In this document: positions 34,114 through 42,754 of the stretch, in pieces
Numbering within the stretch: the first letter of the stretch is position 1
How the letters are laid out: every line of letters starts with the position of its first letter
DNA from: Martinezella calliandrae
GTDB taxonomy: Bacteria; Pseudomonadota; Alphaproteobacteria; Rhizobiales; Rhizobiaceae
Length of the DNA stretch: 58,398 nucleotides
NCBI RefSeq assembly: GCF_030272695.1
Contig: NZ_JARFYN010000043.1
Span: forward strand, 1-58,398
Reading direction: 5' to 3'
Notes under the pieces: model-generated
Databases searched by the model: none
Seen by the model: the letters and a program-made list of their open reading frames with translations, nothing else
Told to the model about the DNA's origin: nothing
Position numbers and translations under genes: made by a program

Positions 34114-35012
34114 TCGGCCGTCGCGGTTTGCTGAAGCTTTTCGGCAGTAGCATCGTCGGGTTCATGGCACTCGGCAGCTATGCCTTCGGATACGAGCCGG
34201 TCATGCGATTGAGAATAGCCCGTTACCAGTTGACACCGCCGGGCTGGACGCCTGGGTTGAAGCTGAGGATCGTCGCGCTTGCCGATTTTCATGCGTGCAG
34301 GCCGTGGATGACGGCCGATCGGATCGCATCCATCTGCACCCGTGCCAACGATCTTGGTGGCGATATCATCGTTCTGCTCGGCGACTACACGTCGGGAACG
34401 GATTACGTGACCGGTCTTGTCGACCATCGAGTGTGGGCGGCGGAGCTCGCAGCCCTGAAGGCGCCGCTGGGCGTTCATGCAATCATCGGCAATCATGATT
34501 GGTGGCACGATGCGGCTGCGCAAAAGAACGGCCGCGGGCCGACATTCAGTCATAAGGCATTGGTCGATGTCGGAATTCCAGTTTATTCCAACCGATCGTG
34601 TCGCTTGGAAAAGGATGGACACGGCTTTTGGCTGGCGGGTGTCGAGGATCAGCTTGCTCTGCGCAGCAGCATCCGCTGGAAGCGCCAGTTCGCGCAGGGG
34701 CTCGATGATCTCGAGGGTACCTTGGCACAGGTGAATGATGATGCGCCAATCATCCTGCTTGCCCATGAGCCCGATATCTTTCCGACCGTGCCGTCGCGCG
34801 TGTCGCTAACATTGTCGGGTCATACGCATGGCGGGCAGATCAGAGTTCTCGGCTGGTCGCCCTATCTGCCTTCGCGCTATGGCGACCGATATGTGTACGG
34901 CCATATCGTCGAAGAGGACCGTCATATCATCGTGTCCAGTGGCCTCGGCTATTCGGTGGCGCCTGTTCGCGTTGGCGTGCCGCCGGAAATCGTCGTGATC
35001 GATCTGGGATAA
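34110..35012 (+). CDS. Metallophosphoesterase with twin-arginine-like signal
   Basis: A 300-residue calcineurin-type phosphoesterase (YkuE-like). The N-terminus GRRGLLKLFGSSIVGFMALG fits a twin-arginine signal (RRxLLK) or membrane anchor. Metal ligands: ADFHACRPW, LLGDYTSG, IIGNHDWWHD, LLAHEPD, SGHTHGGQ. The start is a GTG at 34110 overlapping the ruvB stop, with GGAGGAGGAGG directly upstream inside ruvB. It would act outside the inner membrane; related proteins cleave UDP-linked or lipid phosphates, but the substrate is unknown. Confidence 0.82.
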   Translation: MIGRRGLLKLFGSSIVGFMALGSYAFGYEPVMRLRIARYQLTPPGWTPGLKLRIVALADFHACRPWMTADRIASICTRANDLGGDIIVLLGDYTSGTDYVTGLVDHRVWAAELAALKAPLGVHAIIGNHDWWHDAAAQKNGRGPTFSHKALVDVGIPVYSNRSCRLEKDGHGFWLAGVEDQLALRSSIRWKRQFAQGLDDLEGTLAQVNDDAPIILLAHEPDIFPTVPSRVSLTLSGHTHGGQIRVLGWSPYLPSRYGDRYVYGHIVEEDRHIIVSSGLGYSVAPVRVGVPPEIVVIDLG

Positions 35013-35163
35013 GACGCTCCGGTGCGGCCCACGTGAGGAGCGGTGGTCGCAATTGATATTCCGTCCTATTTCATCGCCGACGAGATCGAAAGCCTGCCGC
35101 TGGCAAGGCGCCTCAGGTCTTGCGCGACATTCAAGATAGAGCCTAGACGAGGAGCAATGCGAC

Positions 35164-35727
35164 ATGTCCGCTTTTGATCCGATCCGCGCGTTTCGCAAAC
35201 TTGCCTACAACAACGCCTTGGCAAATATTCGCTTGCATCGGGCCTGTACGGCGCTTCAGCCCGGTGAGTTCGAGGCCCGGCGGGTCAGTTTCTTTCCGTC
35301 GATCAAATCGACGCTCAATCACATCCTAATCGTCGACTGGTTTTACGTCGACGCGCTGGAAGGCGGTACGCTCGGTCTCAAGGCTTTCGACATAGAAGAG
35401 CCATTCGATACGCTGGATGTTTTGTCGGCAGAGCAAAGCAAGGTCGACCGACGGCTCGTAACCCTATGTGAAAATCTGAATCCAGAGGGGCTGGTGCGGG
35501 TGATCGACCTGCATCGCGGCAATCGCATCCAGCGGGAACGGGCGGAGGATGTGCTGAGCCATCTTTTCCAGCACCAGACCCATCATCGGGGACAGATGCA
35601 TGCCATGCTCTCCGGCAGCAGCGTTGCGCCGCCGCAGTTGGACGAATTCATTGTTGCCGACGATGCGAGGTTCCGAGGCGAAGAGTTGGCAGCGCTTAGC
35701 TGGGACGAGACGATGCTGATGCGTTGA
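35164..35727 (+). CDS. DinB family protein
   Basis: A 187-residue four-helix-bundle protein of the DinB/YfiT family with three metal-ligand histidines visible: STLNHILIVDWFY (near residue 50) and LSHLFQHQTHHRGQMHAM (near 135-150). Members are thiol-dependent S-transferases or of unknown function. The ATG at 35164 follows GAGGAGC. Its 3' end overlaps the convergent sqdC by 32 bp. Upstream (35013-35163) I see only a 44-codon frame I cannot support. Confidence 0.82.
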   Translation: MSAFDPIRAFRKLAYNNALANIRLHRACTALQPGEFEARRVSFFPSIKSTLNHILIVDWFYVDALEGGTLGLKAFDIEEPFDTLDVLSAEQSKVDRRLVTLCENLNPEGLVRVIDLHRGNRIQRERAEDVLSHLFQHQTHHRGQMHAMLSGSSVAPPQLDEFIVADDARFRGEELAALSWDETMLMR

Positions 35728-36628
35728 AGGCCGCGGAGCGAAGCGGCATCGTTTCCGCCAATCTCGCGATTGTCTCTTCCAACAGCGTCGCGCCGCCGCC
35801 GTACCAGCCCAGAGCACGAATTTTCGACGTATCCATCGCACTGACCATGCCTTTTGGGGCGGGCGAGGGCAGGGGGTGTTGGCAGCCGGTTACCTGCTGC
35901 AGGCGCGCAAGGATATCATGGGTGTCGGTGAGCACATCGGAGAGATTGAACGCCTCGCCGCTGATGCGGCTTGTCTCAGTCTCAAGTAGGAGGCGAACGG
36001 CGCGGCCGACGTCGCGCCCATGGACCTCGGTCCCGGGGCGCGCGAGAACCGGCTTGCCGCCAAGATAATCCGCAAAAAGATCTTCCCATTTGTTCGGACA
36101 GAGGTCGCCGTAGACGCCGGTTGCTCGTAGGCTCGCCGTTGCAAAACCAGGAGCGGAAAGGGAAAAGAGGGCGCGTTCGCCGTCGCGCTTCACCTCGCCA
36201 TAGAGCGTATTCGGCGCCGGTGTGGTCGTTTCCGTCAGCGCCTCGCCGGCCAGCCGGTCGCCATAGACGGCGCGCGACGAGAGAAAGATGCAGCGGCGGA
36301 TGCCGGCACGTTTCGCAGTCTCGAATAGCTTTACGGTGCCATTCAAATTGAACCGGCGAAAGCCCCCGGGATCATCGCCTTCGCCGCCGCGATATTTGCC
36401 GGGGATATGCGTAAAGGCTGCATGTACGAAGAAATAGGCCTTGTCGAAAGCGTGGGTCTGGTCTTCGCAAGGGTCGAGGCTAAGTCGCACAAAGGTGACG
36501 GGTTGCGAGAAGAGGCCGGGTAGCGGTGCGTTGCGACCGCCGACGGCAACTTGATATCCGGCGGACAGCAACTCCTCGACGATATAGCGGCCGACGAAAC
36601 CCGTTCCGCCCGATACCAGGACTTTCAT
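35696..36628 (-). CDS. sqdC: Sulfolipid biosynthesis epimerase/reductase SqdC
   Basis: A 310-residue extended-SDR (NAD-dependent epimerase family) protein: VSGGTGFVGRYIVEELL near the start, SSRAVYGD (serine) and YGEVKRDGE (YxxxK) intact. Its identity comes from the operon: sqdB and a GT8 gene precede it with 4-nt overlaps, the sqdBDC order described in Rhodobacter and Sinorhizobium. SqdC's exact step in sulfoquinovosyl diacylglycerol synthesis is unsettled. The ATG at 36628 overlaps the sqdD stop (ATGA). Confidence 0.8.
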   Translation of the reverse strand: MKVLVSGGTGFVGRYIVEELLSAGYQVAVGGRNAPLPGLFSQPVTFVRLSLDPCEDQTHAFDKAYFFVHAAFTHIPGKYRGGEGDDPGGFRRFNLNGTVKLFETAKRAGIRRCIFLSSRAVYGDRLAGEALTETTTPAPNTLYGEVKRDGERALFSLSAPGFATASLRATGVYGDLCPNKWEDLFADYLGGKPVLARPGTEVHGRDVGRAVRLLLETETSRISGEAFNLSDVLTDTHDILARLQQVTGCQHPLPSPAPKGMVSAMDTSKIRALGWYGGGATLLEETIARLAETMPLRSAAFNASASSRPS

Positions 36629-37491
36629 GCTGCTGCTTTCGGATTGGCAAACGCGGCAATCTCGGGCACGTCGCGTCCTTCGTGGAATCGGTGCCATAAA
36701 TCGATCAACGGTTTCAGTTCGTCGGCCTTGGGATGATTCTTCTCCCAAGGCTTCTCGTACTGGTAATGCAGGATCGAAATGCTGCTCCAGTCCCAAAGCG
36801 CGGGCATGGTGAACCATACATATTGCAGCATATTCATATAGACCGGCAGGCCGTGCCAATCCGGGAAGAATGTCTCGAGAAAGGTCTGGTCGGTGCGCCG
36901 CCAGAAAACGCCCGGACGGTCAAGCCGCTTCAACATGTCCTTGAAGGTCGCAAGGGACGGGTGAGCAACGAAGACCCCCGAATTCATTCGATGAAAATCC
37001 GCCAGACTTTCGTAGACATTGGGTGCGGCCGAAAATTCCGGATAGTCGAAGAGCTTGTCGACATTCTTCAGTACCAGCGCATCCGCATCGATGAACACGC
37101 AGTTCGCGTAGTCGACAAGCTGCCAAAGCCTGAGCTTGCAGAAATTATCGAGCGGCGAGTGGAAGGTCGGCTTGCGGCCCTTGGTGAAGGGAGCATTGGC
37201 GTGGAGATTGCCGCGCGCATGGCGCTCGTTGAATTCATCGGAAAGGACCAGATGTTCCACGGCAACCAGCCGGCAGCCGAGCGCTTCCAACGGTGCAAGA
37301 TCGCTTTCGTCAACGCCGGCCGTATGCAGTACGACCGTATCCGCCTTGGTGCCGCTACGCGAAATCGAGCGCGCCAACGCCACGGCGCCCATGGCATAGT
37401 CGGCGTTGGTGACAAGCGTGACAAAGGCTTGGCGCGCCCGCGGGCTGGAGCGCGGTCGCACCCCCTCGAGGATTTCGCTTCCGAACATCAT
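36625..37491 (-). CDS. sqdD: Sulfolipid glycosyltransferase SqdD (GT8 family)
   Basis: A 288-residue glycogenin-like GT8 transferase: FVTLVTNADYAMGAVALARSI, the metal/UDP-binding DADALVLKNVD (DxD near 117-119), FHRMNSGVFVAHPS and the late ILHYQYEKPWEKNH. In SQDG synthesis it is proposed to move sulfoquinovose from UDP-sulfoquinovose to diacylglycerol. It is joined to sqdB and sqdC by ATGA overlaps on both sides. Confidence 0.85.
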   Translation of the reverse strand: MMFGSEILEGVRPRSSPRARQAFVTLVTNADYAMGAVALARSISRSGTKADTVVLHTAGVDESDLAPLEALGCRLVAVEHLVLSDEFNERHARGNLHANAPFTKGRKPTFHSPLDNFCKLRLWQLVDYANCVFIDADALVLKNVDKLFDYPEFSAAPNVYESLADFHRMNSGVFVAHPSLATFKDMLKRLDRPGVFWRRTDQTFLETFFPDWHGLPVYMNMLQYVWFTMPALWDWSSISILHYQYEKPWEKNHPKADELKPLIDLWHRFHEGRDVPEIAAFANPKAAA

Positions 37492-38708
37492 GAGACTGAT
37501 TTCAATCGCTTGCCTTCCGGATCGTGGTTGACCGTCGCTGCGAGATCCTTGGTCCAGGCGGAAATGGCCGGGACGCGAGAGCGATCGACGCGGTAGTCAT
37601 ATTTCTTGGCGACGTCGACGATTTCGCTCAGCAGACCCGCTTGGAGCGTGATTGGCTCCAGGCCGAGATTGAGGAACTTGTCGTTCTTGACTATCAGGTC
37701 GTTCTCCGGCGCTTCCTTGCGCGGGTTAGGCAGCCGAACGATTTCCGCACCGCTCAACTTGGCGATCATCTCGGCAAGATCGCGGATACGATGAACCTCC
37801 GTCATCTGGTTGAAGATCTCGACACGGGCATTGCGCGGTGGCGGGTTCTTCAGCGCCAGCTCGATGCAGCGTACCGAATCCTGGATGTGAATGAAGGCGC
37901 GCGTTTGGCCACCGGTGCCGTGCACGGTCAGGGGGTAGCCGATCGCCGCCTGGATGAGGAAGCGATTGAGCACCGTGCCGTAGTCGCCGTCATAGTCGAA
38001 ACGGTTGATCAATTGTTCGTGACGGCGGGTCTGTTGCGTATGCGTGCCCCAGACGATGCCTTGATGCAGATCGGTGATCCTGAGGCCGTCGTTCTTGGCG
38101 TAGAACTGGAAGAGAAGCTGATCCAGGCACTTGGTCATATGATAGATCGAGCCCGGATTGGCCGGATAGAGAATGTCCTGGTTGACGGTCTGCCCGTCGG
38201 CGGTTTCGATGCCGACGGGCAGGTAGCCTTCCGGAATGGCGGCGCCGACGGTCGAATAGCCATAGACGCCCATGGTGCCGAGATGCACGAGATGAGCATC
38301 GAGATTAAGCTCGACCAGCGCGTTCAGGAGATTATGCGTGGCGCTGACGTTGTTGTTGACGGTGTAATTCTTGTGGCGGTCGCTCTTCATCGAATAGGGT
38401 GCGGCGCGTTGCTCCGCAAAGTGCACGATCGCGTCCGGGCGATGCTCGGCGAGCCACTTCTTCAGGAGCTCATAGTCTTTTGCCAGATCGATGAGGTTGA
38501 AATGGATACGGCGACCGGTTTCGGCGTGCCAGATGCGCGTGCGTTCCTGGATCGAGTCCATCGGTGTCAGTGATTGCACGCCGAGTTCGGTGTCGATCCA
38601 ACGGCGCGAAAGATTGTCAAGGATATGGACCTCATGACCGGCATCGGAGAGATGCAGCGAGGTTGGCCAACCAATGAAACCGTCGCCGCCCATAACCGCT
38701 ATTTTCAT
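37488..38708 (-). CDS. sqdB: UDP-sulfoquinovose synthase SqdB
   Basis: A 406-residue extended SDR that makes UDP-sulfoquinovose from UDP-glucose and sulfite with tightly bound NAD. MKIAVMGGDGFIGWPTSLHL is the cofactor loop, LGTMGVYGYS holds the catalytic threonine, and GSIYHMTKCLDQLLF the YxxxK. ITDLHQGIVWGTHTQQT matches the SQD1/SqdB hallmark region. It heads the sqdBDC operon. SQDG is an anionic membrane lipid that replaces phospholipid under phosphate shortage in these bacteria. Confidence 0.92.
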   Translation of the reverse strand: MKIAVMGGDGFIGWPTSLHLSDAGHEVHILDNLSRRWIDTELGVQSLTPMDSIQERTRIWHAETGRRIHFNLIDLAKDYELLKKWLAEHRPDAIVHFAEQRAAPYSMKSDRHKNYTVNNNVSATHNLLNALVELNLDAHLVHLGTMGVYGYSTVGAAIPEGYLPVGIETADGQTVNQDILYPANPGSIYHMTKCLDQLLFQFYAKNDGLRITDLHQGIVWGTHTQQTRRHEQLINRFDYDGDYGTVLNRFLIQAAIGYPLTVHGTGGQTRAFIHIQDSVRCIELALKNPPPRNARVEIFNQMTEVHRIRDLAEMIAKLSGAEIVRLPNPRKEAPENDLIVKNDKFLNLGLEPITLQAGLLSEIVDVAKKYDYRVDRSRVPAISAWTKDLAATVNHDPEGKRLKSVS

Positions 38709-38842
38709 GAAATCATATCCTTCTGCGTCAACGGCTGTCCGGCACTATCCCGGATAGTCAGTATTTATGACAATTGTTCAAAAGCTTGCTTGATGGCGGA
38801 ACTTCGGCCAAAGAGGTCCCCAGATTTTTTGGAGATGCGGCG

Positions 38843-39298
38843 ATGATGAACAGCCCCTTTCTGATTGCCGGGGAACTGGAAGCCGATGGCCACCGGCTGG
38901 TGCAGCGAGTCTATTATGAGGATACGGATTTTTCCGGCCTCGTCTATCATGCACGCTACCTCCACTTCCTCGAGCGCGGCCGCACGGACTATCTGCGTTG
39001 CCTCGGCGTGGAACAACGTGAACTGCTGAGTGCCGATGAGGAGGGGCTGGTCTTCGTCGTTCACCGCATGGAGATCGACTTCAAGGGACCGGCGCGGATG
39101 GACGACGTGCTGACGATTCGCACCACGACCGAGAAGGCTGGCGGCGCGAAAATGGTGCTTTCCCAGGAAATCAGGCGCGACGACATGCTGCTGATCGCGG
39201 CCAAGGTCATTATTGCGGTGATCAATGCCAGGGGAAAACCGCGGCGGTTGCCGGAGAAGCTGGCGGCGCAGATGCTGGTGGCGTCGACGACGCTCTAG
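38843..39298 (+). CDS. ybgC: Tol-Pal associated acyl-CoA thioesterase YbgC
   Basis: A 151-residue hot-dog thioesterase with the YbgC/4HBT signature YYEDTDFSGLVYHARYLHFLERGR (aspartate nucleophile at DTD near residue 25), acting on short-chain or phospholipid-linked acyl-CoA/ACP. The ATG at 38843 has GGAG eight bases upstream. It is divergent from sqdB and lies 451 bp before tolQ. It belongs to the tol-pal cluster in most Gram-negatives. Confidence 0.9.
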   Translation: MMNSPFLIAGELEADGHRLVQRVYYEDTDFSGLVYHARYLHFLERGRTDYLRCLGVEQRELLSADEEGLVFVVHRMEIDFKGPARMDDVLTIRTTTEKAGGAKMVLSQEIRRDDMLLIAAKVIIAVINARGKPRRLPEKLAAQMLVASTTL

Positions 39299-39533
39299 TT
39301 TTGCGAATCTGGGGCATCTTGTCCGCGGCTGGTGATTGCGCTGAAGGCAACATATTTCATGTCGTCTCAGCGATGGCCGTAGGCTTGGGAGACGATGTTT
39401 CGCCCGGCAGAAAAGCCTTCTTGCTAAAACATGAGATTTATGTGAAGGAATTTGCGTGCAAGATTTGTTTTGTGCCCGCCGCCGGTTTTGCCCGGTCAGT
39501 TCTTTCCACCGTCAAATCTCTTATGCCGTGGCA

Positions 39534-39550
39534 CTAACATTCTTTTAACC
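39534..39550. promoter_or_regulatory. Near-match CtrA box upstream of tolQ
   Basis: CTAA (39534-39537), seven bases, then TTAACC (39545-39550): the CtrA pattern with one mismatch in the first half. It lies 200 bp before tolQ in the 451-bp gap 39299-39749. That gap has no convincing gene and presumably holds the tol operon promoter. Confidence 0.35.
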
Positions 39551-39749
39551 ATAATAGTGTCTTACTGCCGTCGTCGGAGTTTGTGCGGCGCACGCCTTCC
39601 TTTGACCAAATTTGACGGCAAGAAGGCAGTTGTAGAGCTTGGAAAAGCTTGACCAGGGCGTTCAGCGGCGGCTGCCAAACAAATCTTGTGAGATCACTTT
39701 GTGCCGCCCGGTCTAGCGCCGGGCGTTTGGATTCGGGGATTTTGGATCA

Positions 39750-40478
39750 ATGGATACGACAACAACAGCACTGGCAGCGGTCGCCACACCGGACATCACG
39801 CTCTGGTCGCTCTTCATGCAGGCAGGCCTCGTGGTCAAGGTCGTCATGCTCGGTCTGCTCGCAGCATCCGTCTGGACCTGGGCGATCGTCATCGACAAGT
39901 ATCTGAGCTATGCCCGCGCACGCCGGCAGTTCGATCACTTCGAACAGGTCTTCTGGTCGGGCCAGTCGCTCGAGGAACTTTATCGCACGCTCTCGGAGCG
40001 CACCAATACCGGCCTCAGCGCCATCTTCGTCGCCGCGATGCGCGAATGGAAGAAGTCGTTCGAACGCGGCGCACGTTCGCCGATCGGCCTGCAGATGCGT
40101 ATCGACCGCGCCATGGACGTCACGCTCGCGCGTGAGTCGGAACATCTGGTCGCCCGTCTCGGGTCGCTTGCGACCATCGGCTCGGCCGGCCCGTTCATCG
40201 GTCTGTTCGGTACCGTCGTCGGTATCATGACCTCGTTCCAGGCCATCGCCGGCTCGAAGTCGACCAATCTCGCGGTCGTCGCCCCCGGTATCGCCGAAGC
40301 GCTCCTCGCGACCGCGATCGGTCTCGTCGCCGCTATCCCGGCAGTTATCGCCTACAACAAGTTCTCGGCCGATGCCGGCAAGCTGTCGGCGCGCATGGAA
40401 GGATTCGCGGACGAATTCTCCGCCATCCTGTCGCGTCAGATCGACGAAAAGCTGCAGCCGCGTCAGGCTGCTCAGTAA
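39750..40478 (+). CDS. tolQ: Tol-Pal system proton channel subunit TolQ
   Basis: A 242-residue inner-membrane protein of the TolQ/ExbB/MotA family, three membrane segments: about 18-42 (LFMQAGLVVKVVMLGLLAASVWTWAIV region), about 135-160 (LGSLATIGSAGPFIGLFGTVVGIM) and about 175-200 (APGIAEALLATAIGLVAAIPAVIAYN). With TolR it forms the proton-driven motor that energises TolA. It is first in tolQRA-tolB. Confidence 0.95.
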   Translation: MDTTTTALAAVATPDITLWSLFMQAGLVVKVVMLGLLAASVWTWAIVIDKYLSYARARRQFDHFEQVFWSGQSLEELYRTLSERTNTGLSAIFVAAMREWKKSFERGARSPIGLQMRIDRAMDVTLARESEHLVARLGSLATIGSAGPFIGLFGTVVGIMTSFQAIAGSKSTNLAVVAPGIAEALLATAIGLVAAIPAVIAYNKFSADAGKLSARMEGFADEFSAILSRQIDEKLQPRQAAQ

Positions 40479-40505
40479 AGCGCAGACGGAACCGGAGTAA
40501 CGCAC

Positions 40506-40964
40506 ATGGCAATGTCTGTTGGAGGCAATAGTGGCGGCGGTGGTCGCCGGGGCGGTCGCCGCGGTGGCCGCCGGGGCGGACCGATCGCCGATATCAACGT
40601 CACGCCGCTGGTCGACGTCATGCTCGTGCTGCTGATCATCTTCATGGTAGCCGCGCCGATGATGACCTCGGGTGTACCGATCGACCTGCCGCAGACGCAA
40701 GCTGGTGCGCTGAACGCTCAGACGCAGCCGATCACAATTTCCATCAAGCAGGACGGCCAGGTCTTCCTGCAGGAAACGCAGATCGAGGCGGCCGATATTG
40801 CCGCCAAGCTGCAGGCAATCGCCACGACCGGCTACAGCGAACGCATTTTCGTACGCGGCGACGGCAAGGCGCCCTATGGCGTGATCGCCGACGTCATGTC
40901 GCGCATTCAGGAGGCCGGCTACAAGAATATCGGCCTGGTTACCCAGCAGATAACGGATCACTGA
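40506..40964 (+). CDS. tolR: Tol-Pal system protein TolR
   Basis: A 152-residue protein with one membrane segment (about residues 36-58) carrying the proton-path aspartate in INVTPLVDVMLVLLIIFMV, then a periplasmic domain ending IGLVTQQI. The cytoplasmic N-terminus is unusual: it holds three RRGG repeats (RRGGRRGGRRGG, about 14-25) encoded by near-identical 12-base units. It partners TolQ and TolA. It starts 27 bp after tolQ. Confidence 0.93.
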   Translation: MAMSVGGNSGGGGRRGGRRGGRRGGPIADINVTPLVDVMLVLLIIFMVAAPMMTSGVPIDLPQTQAGALNAQTQPITISIKQDGQVFLQETQIEAADIAAKLQAIATTGYSERIFVRGDGKAPYGVIADVMSRIQEAGYKNIGLVTQQITDH

Positions 40965-40973
40965 CGGTTCGAT

Positions 40974-42314
40974 ATGAAGCGGAGCATCGCGACATCTGCG
41001 GTCATTCACATCCTGGTGCTGATCGGCGCCATGTTGACGTTGAGTGCGCCTGCGCCGCTGGAGACGCCTGAAAGCACAGCCATGGACGTGGATATCGTCC
41101 CTGCTGAGCAGCTTCAACAGGGCGAAAAGAGTGCGCCCGTGACTGATCATGCCGCGCACAAGCAGACGTCGAAGCAGACGCAGGTCGCCAATGCCCAGAA
41201 TGTCGGCGACAACAATGTCGATCTGAAGAACCCCGCCGTACCGACGCAGCGTCCGCAAGATGAGAACGCCACGGCTGCTCCGAAGAAGTCCGCGGTTCCC
41301 GTGCCGCAGAGCGATCCGCGGCCGAACGACGTCAAGACGATCGAGCAGCAGGATACGGAGGCCGCCCCGAAGGAAGTCGCTGCCATTCCGCAGCAAAAGC
41401 CGGATGTGACTCCGACGCCGACGCCCCCCACTCCGCAAAAGACGGAGTCGACCCCGCAGAAGAGCGAGGTCACGCCTACGCCGGCCCCAACACCTACCCC
41501 GACGCCGACCCCGACGCCGCAAAAAGCTGATCCTAAGCCGGTGACGGAAAACCCGACCGAGCAGGCTGCACAAACACCGGCGGACAAAGTTCCCGTCCCG
41601 GACGTGAAGCCGCAACCTCAGCAGCCGCCGAAGACAGCCGAGGCGAAGCCCGACCCGAAACCGGAGCAGAAGCCTGCTGCGAAGCCTCATGAGGTGGCGG
41701 ACGCAAAGCCACCGGTTAAGCCCACAGACAAGACGACCACCCAGAGCACGAGCAAGAACACGTCATCCGATAACGGGCAAGGCGACAGCGACAAGAAAAG
41801 AAAGACCGCGAAAGGTTCCAACAATGACGGCGATTTCAACGAGGGTGAAATCGCGGCGATGTTGAACAAAACCTCTTCGGCCGGCGGAGCCAAGCGGTCC
41901 AGCCAGTCGGCATCCGCCGGCGCGCAGACACAGGTTGCATCGCTTGGAGGCAGCAGGTCGCTCGGCGGCGGCAAGCTTAGTCAGAGCCAAAAGGACGGTC
42001 TGCGGGATCTGATTGCCAAGAACTGGAATGTCCTTCCTGGCCTGGAGGGAGCGAGCGGTGTGAAGATCAAAGTTCGTATTCGCCTCGACAAGTCAGGGCA
42101 AATCATCGGTGAACCGGAAGCCGTCGCCAGTGGCGGGCCGGCTCCGACACAGGAAGCGTTGAAGGGCGCGGCAGAGCGTGCCGTGCTGCGAAGCCAGGCC
42201 GATTTCCAGAAAGAAGTGGACGCCGGGAAACTGTTGCCGCCCGATAAATATGGCGGCGCCGATGGTTGGAACGAACTGGTGTTGAACTTCGACGCGAGCG
42301 ACTTGGGGCTGTGA
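40974..42314 (+). CDS. tolA: Cell envelope protein TolA
   Basis: A 446-residue protein: a membrane anchor near residues 5-25 (TSAVIHILVLIGAMLTLSA), a long proline/threonine/lysine-rich periplasmic stalk (about 50-330) including a TPTP run (about 165-180), and a C-terminal domain (about 345-446) with LIAKNWNVLPGLEGASGVKIKVRIRLD and GEPEA..GGP. The stalk is proline-rich rather than the helical Ala/Lys type of E. coli. It spans the periplasm to Pal/TolB. Its stop overlaps the start of the next gene (TGATG). Confidence 0.9.
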   Translation: MKRSIATSAVIHILVLIGAMLTLSAPAPLETPESTAMDVDIVPAEQLQQGEKSAPVTDHAAHKQTSKQTQVANAQNVGDNNVDLKNPAVPTQRPQDENATAAPKKSAVPVPQSDPRPNDVKTIEQQDTEAAPKEVAAIPQQKPDVTPTPTPPTPQKTESTPQKSEVTPTPAPTPTPTPTPTPQKADPKPVTENPTEQAAQTPADKVPVPDVKPQPQQPPKTAEAKPDPKPEQKPAAKPHEVADAKPPVKPTDKTTTQSTSKNTSSDNGQGDSDKKRKTAKGSNNDGDFNEGEIAAMLNKTSSAGGAKRSSQSASAGAQTQVASLGGSRSLGGGKLSQSQKDGLRDLIAKNWNVLPGLEGASGVKIKVRIRLDKSGQIIGEPEAVASGGPAPTQEALKGAAERAVLRSQADFQKEVDAGKLLPPDKYGGADGWNELVLNFDASDLGL

Positions 42315-42754
42315 TGCGGGCAGTACAGCTTTCAACGAACCACTGTCTCCGTTTCCGCCTCCCATTGTTTGCGGCCCTCGGGATCATGCTGGCAGGTTCC
42401 GTGTCTGCGCAGCCCGCGACGGCCGCTGGCGCACATCAGCTTGAACGTGCGGTTGCGGAAAGCATTCGCGAGAAAGTCGCAGAGAACTGTAACCTCATAC
42501 CGGGTCTGTCTGGTATGAGGAACGTCCACGTTCAAATCCGCCTCAGGCTCGATCGTGGCGGCCAGATCGCGGGAGAGCCGGAAGTCAGCACAAGGGGCGG
42601 CCCTAAAGAGACGCGGATTGCTGTTGCGACAAGCGCTGTGCGCGCCGTCCTCAGGGCGGCACCTTTCAAAAACTTGCCGCAGGCTCAATTCGACAATGAA
42701 ACTAGCTCGGTCGAAGTCATTCTAAACTTCACACCGGGCGACATGGCGCTTTAA
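42314..42754 (+). CDS. Stand-alone TolA C-terminal-domain paralogue, exported
   Basis: A 146-residue protein: a signal peptide at about 1-33 (LFAALGIMLAGSVSAQPATA), then one domain homologous to the C-terminus of the TolA encoded immediately upstream. Shared landmarks in the same order are N-x-(V/L)-x-PGL, (I/V)RLRLD/IRLD with GQI, GEPE, GGP, AVLR and a final V(I/L)NF. The TolA anchor and stalk are lacking, so it should be free in the periplasm. It overlaps tolA (TGATG) and tolB (TAATG), so expression is tied to both. No described function that I know of; competition with TolA for Pal, TolB or colicin/phage ligands is a guess. Confidence 0.8.
   Translation: MRAVQLSTNHCLRFRLPLFAALGIMLAGSVSAQPATAAGAHQLERAVAESIREKVAENCNLIPGLSGMRNVHVQIRLRLDRGGQIAGEPEVSTRGGPKETRIAVATSAVRAVLRAAPFKNLPQAQFDNETSSVEVILNFTPGDMAL

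Noticed and set aside
35041..35187. A short GTG-started frame before the DinB gene (VVAIDIPSYFIADEIESLPL)
   Set aside because: Only about 44 codons, overlapping the DinB start, with no homology I can name. It could be a fragment but is not supportable.
39301..39537. Possible 78-codon gene in the ybgC-tolQ gap
   Set aside because: No ribosome site, mixed composition, and it ends at the probable tol promoter region.
39747..41690. A very long open frame on the minus strand opposite tolQRA (647 codons)
   Set aside because: It is antisense to three well-defined tol genes. Its arginine/leucine-rich and low-complexity composition is what high-GC genes produce on the opposite strand.
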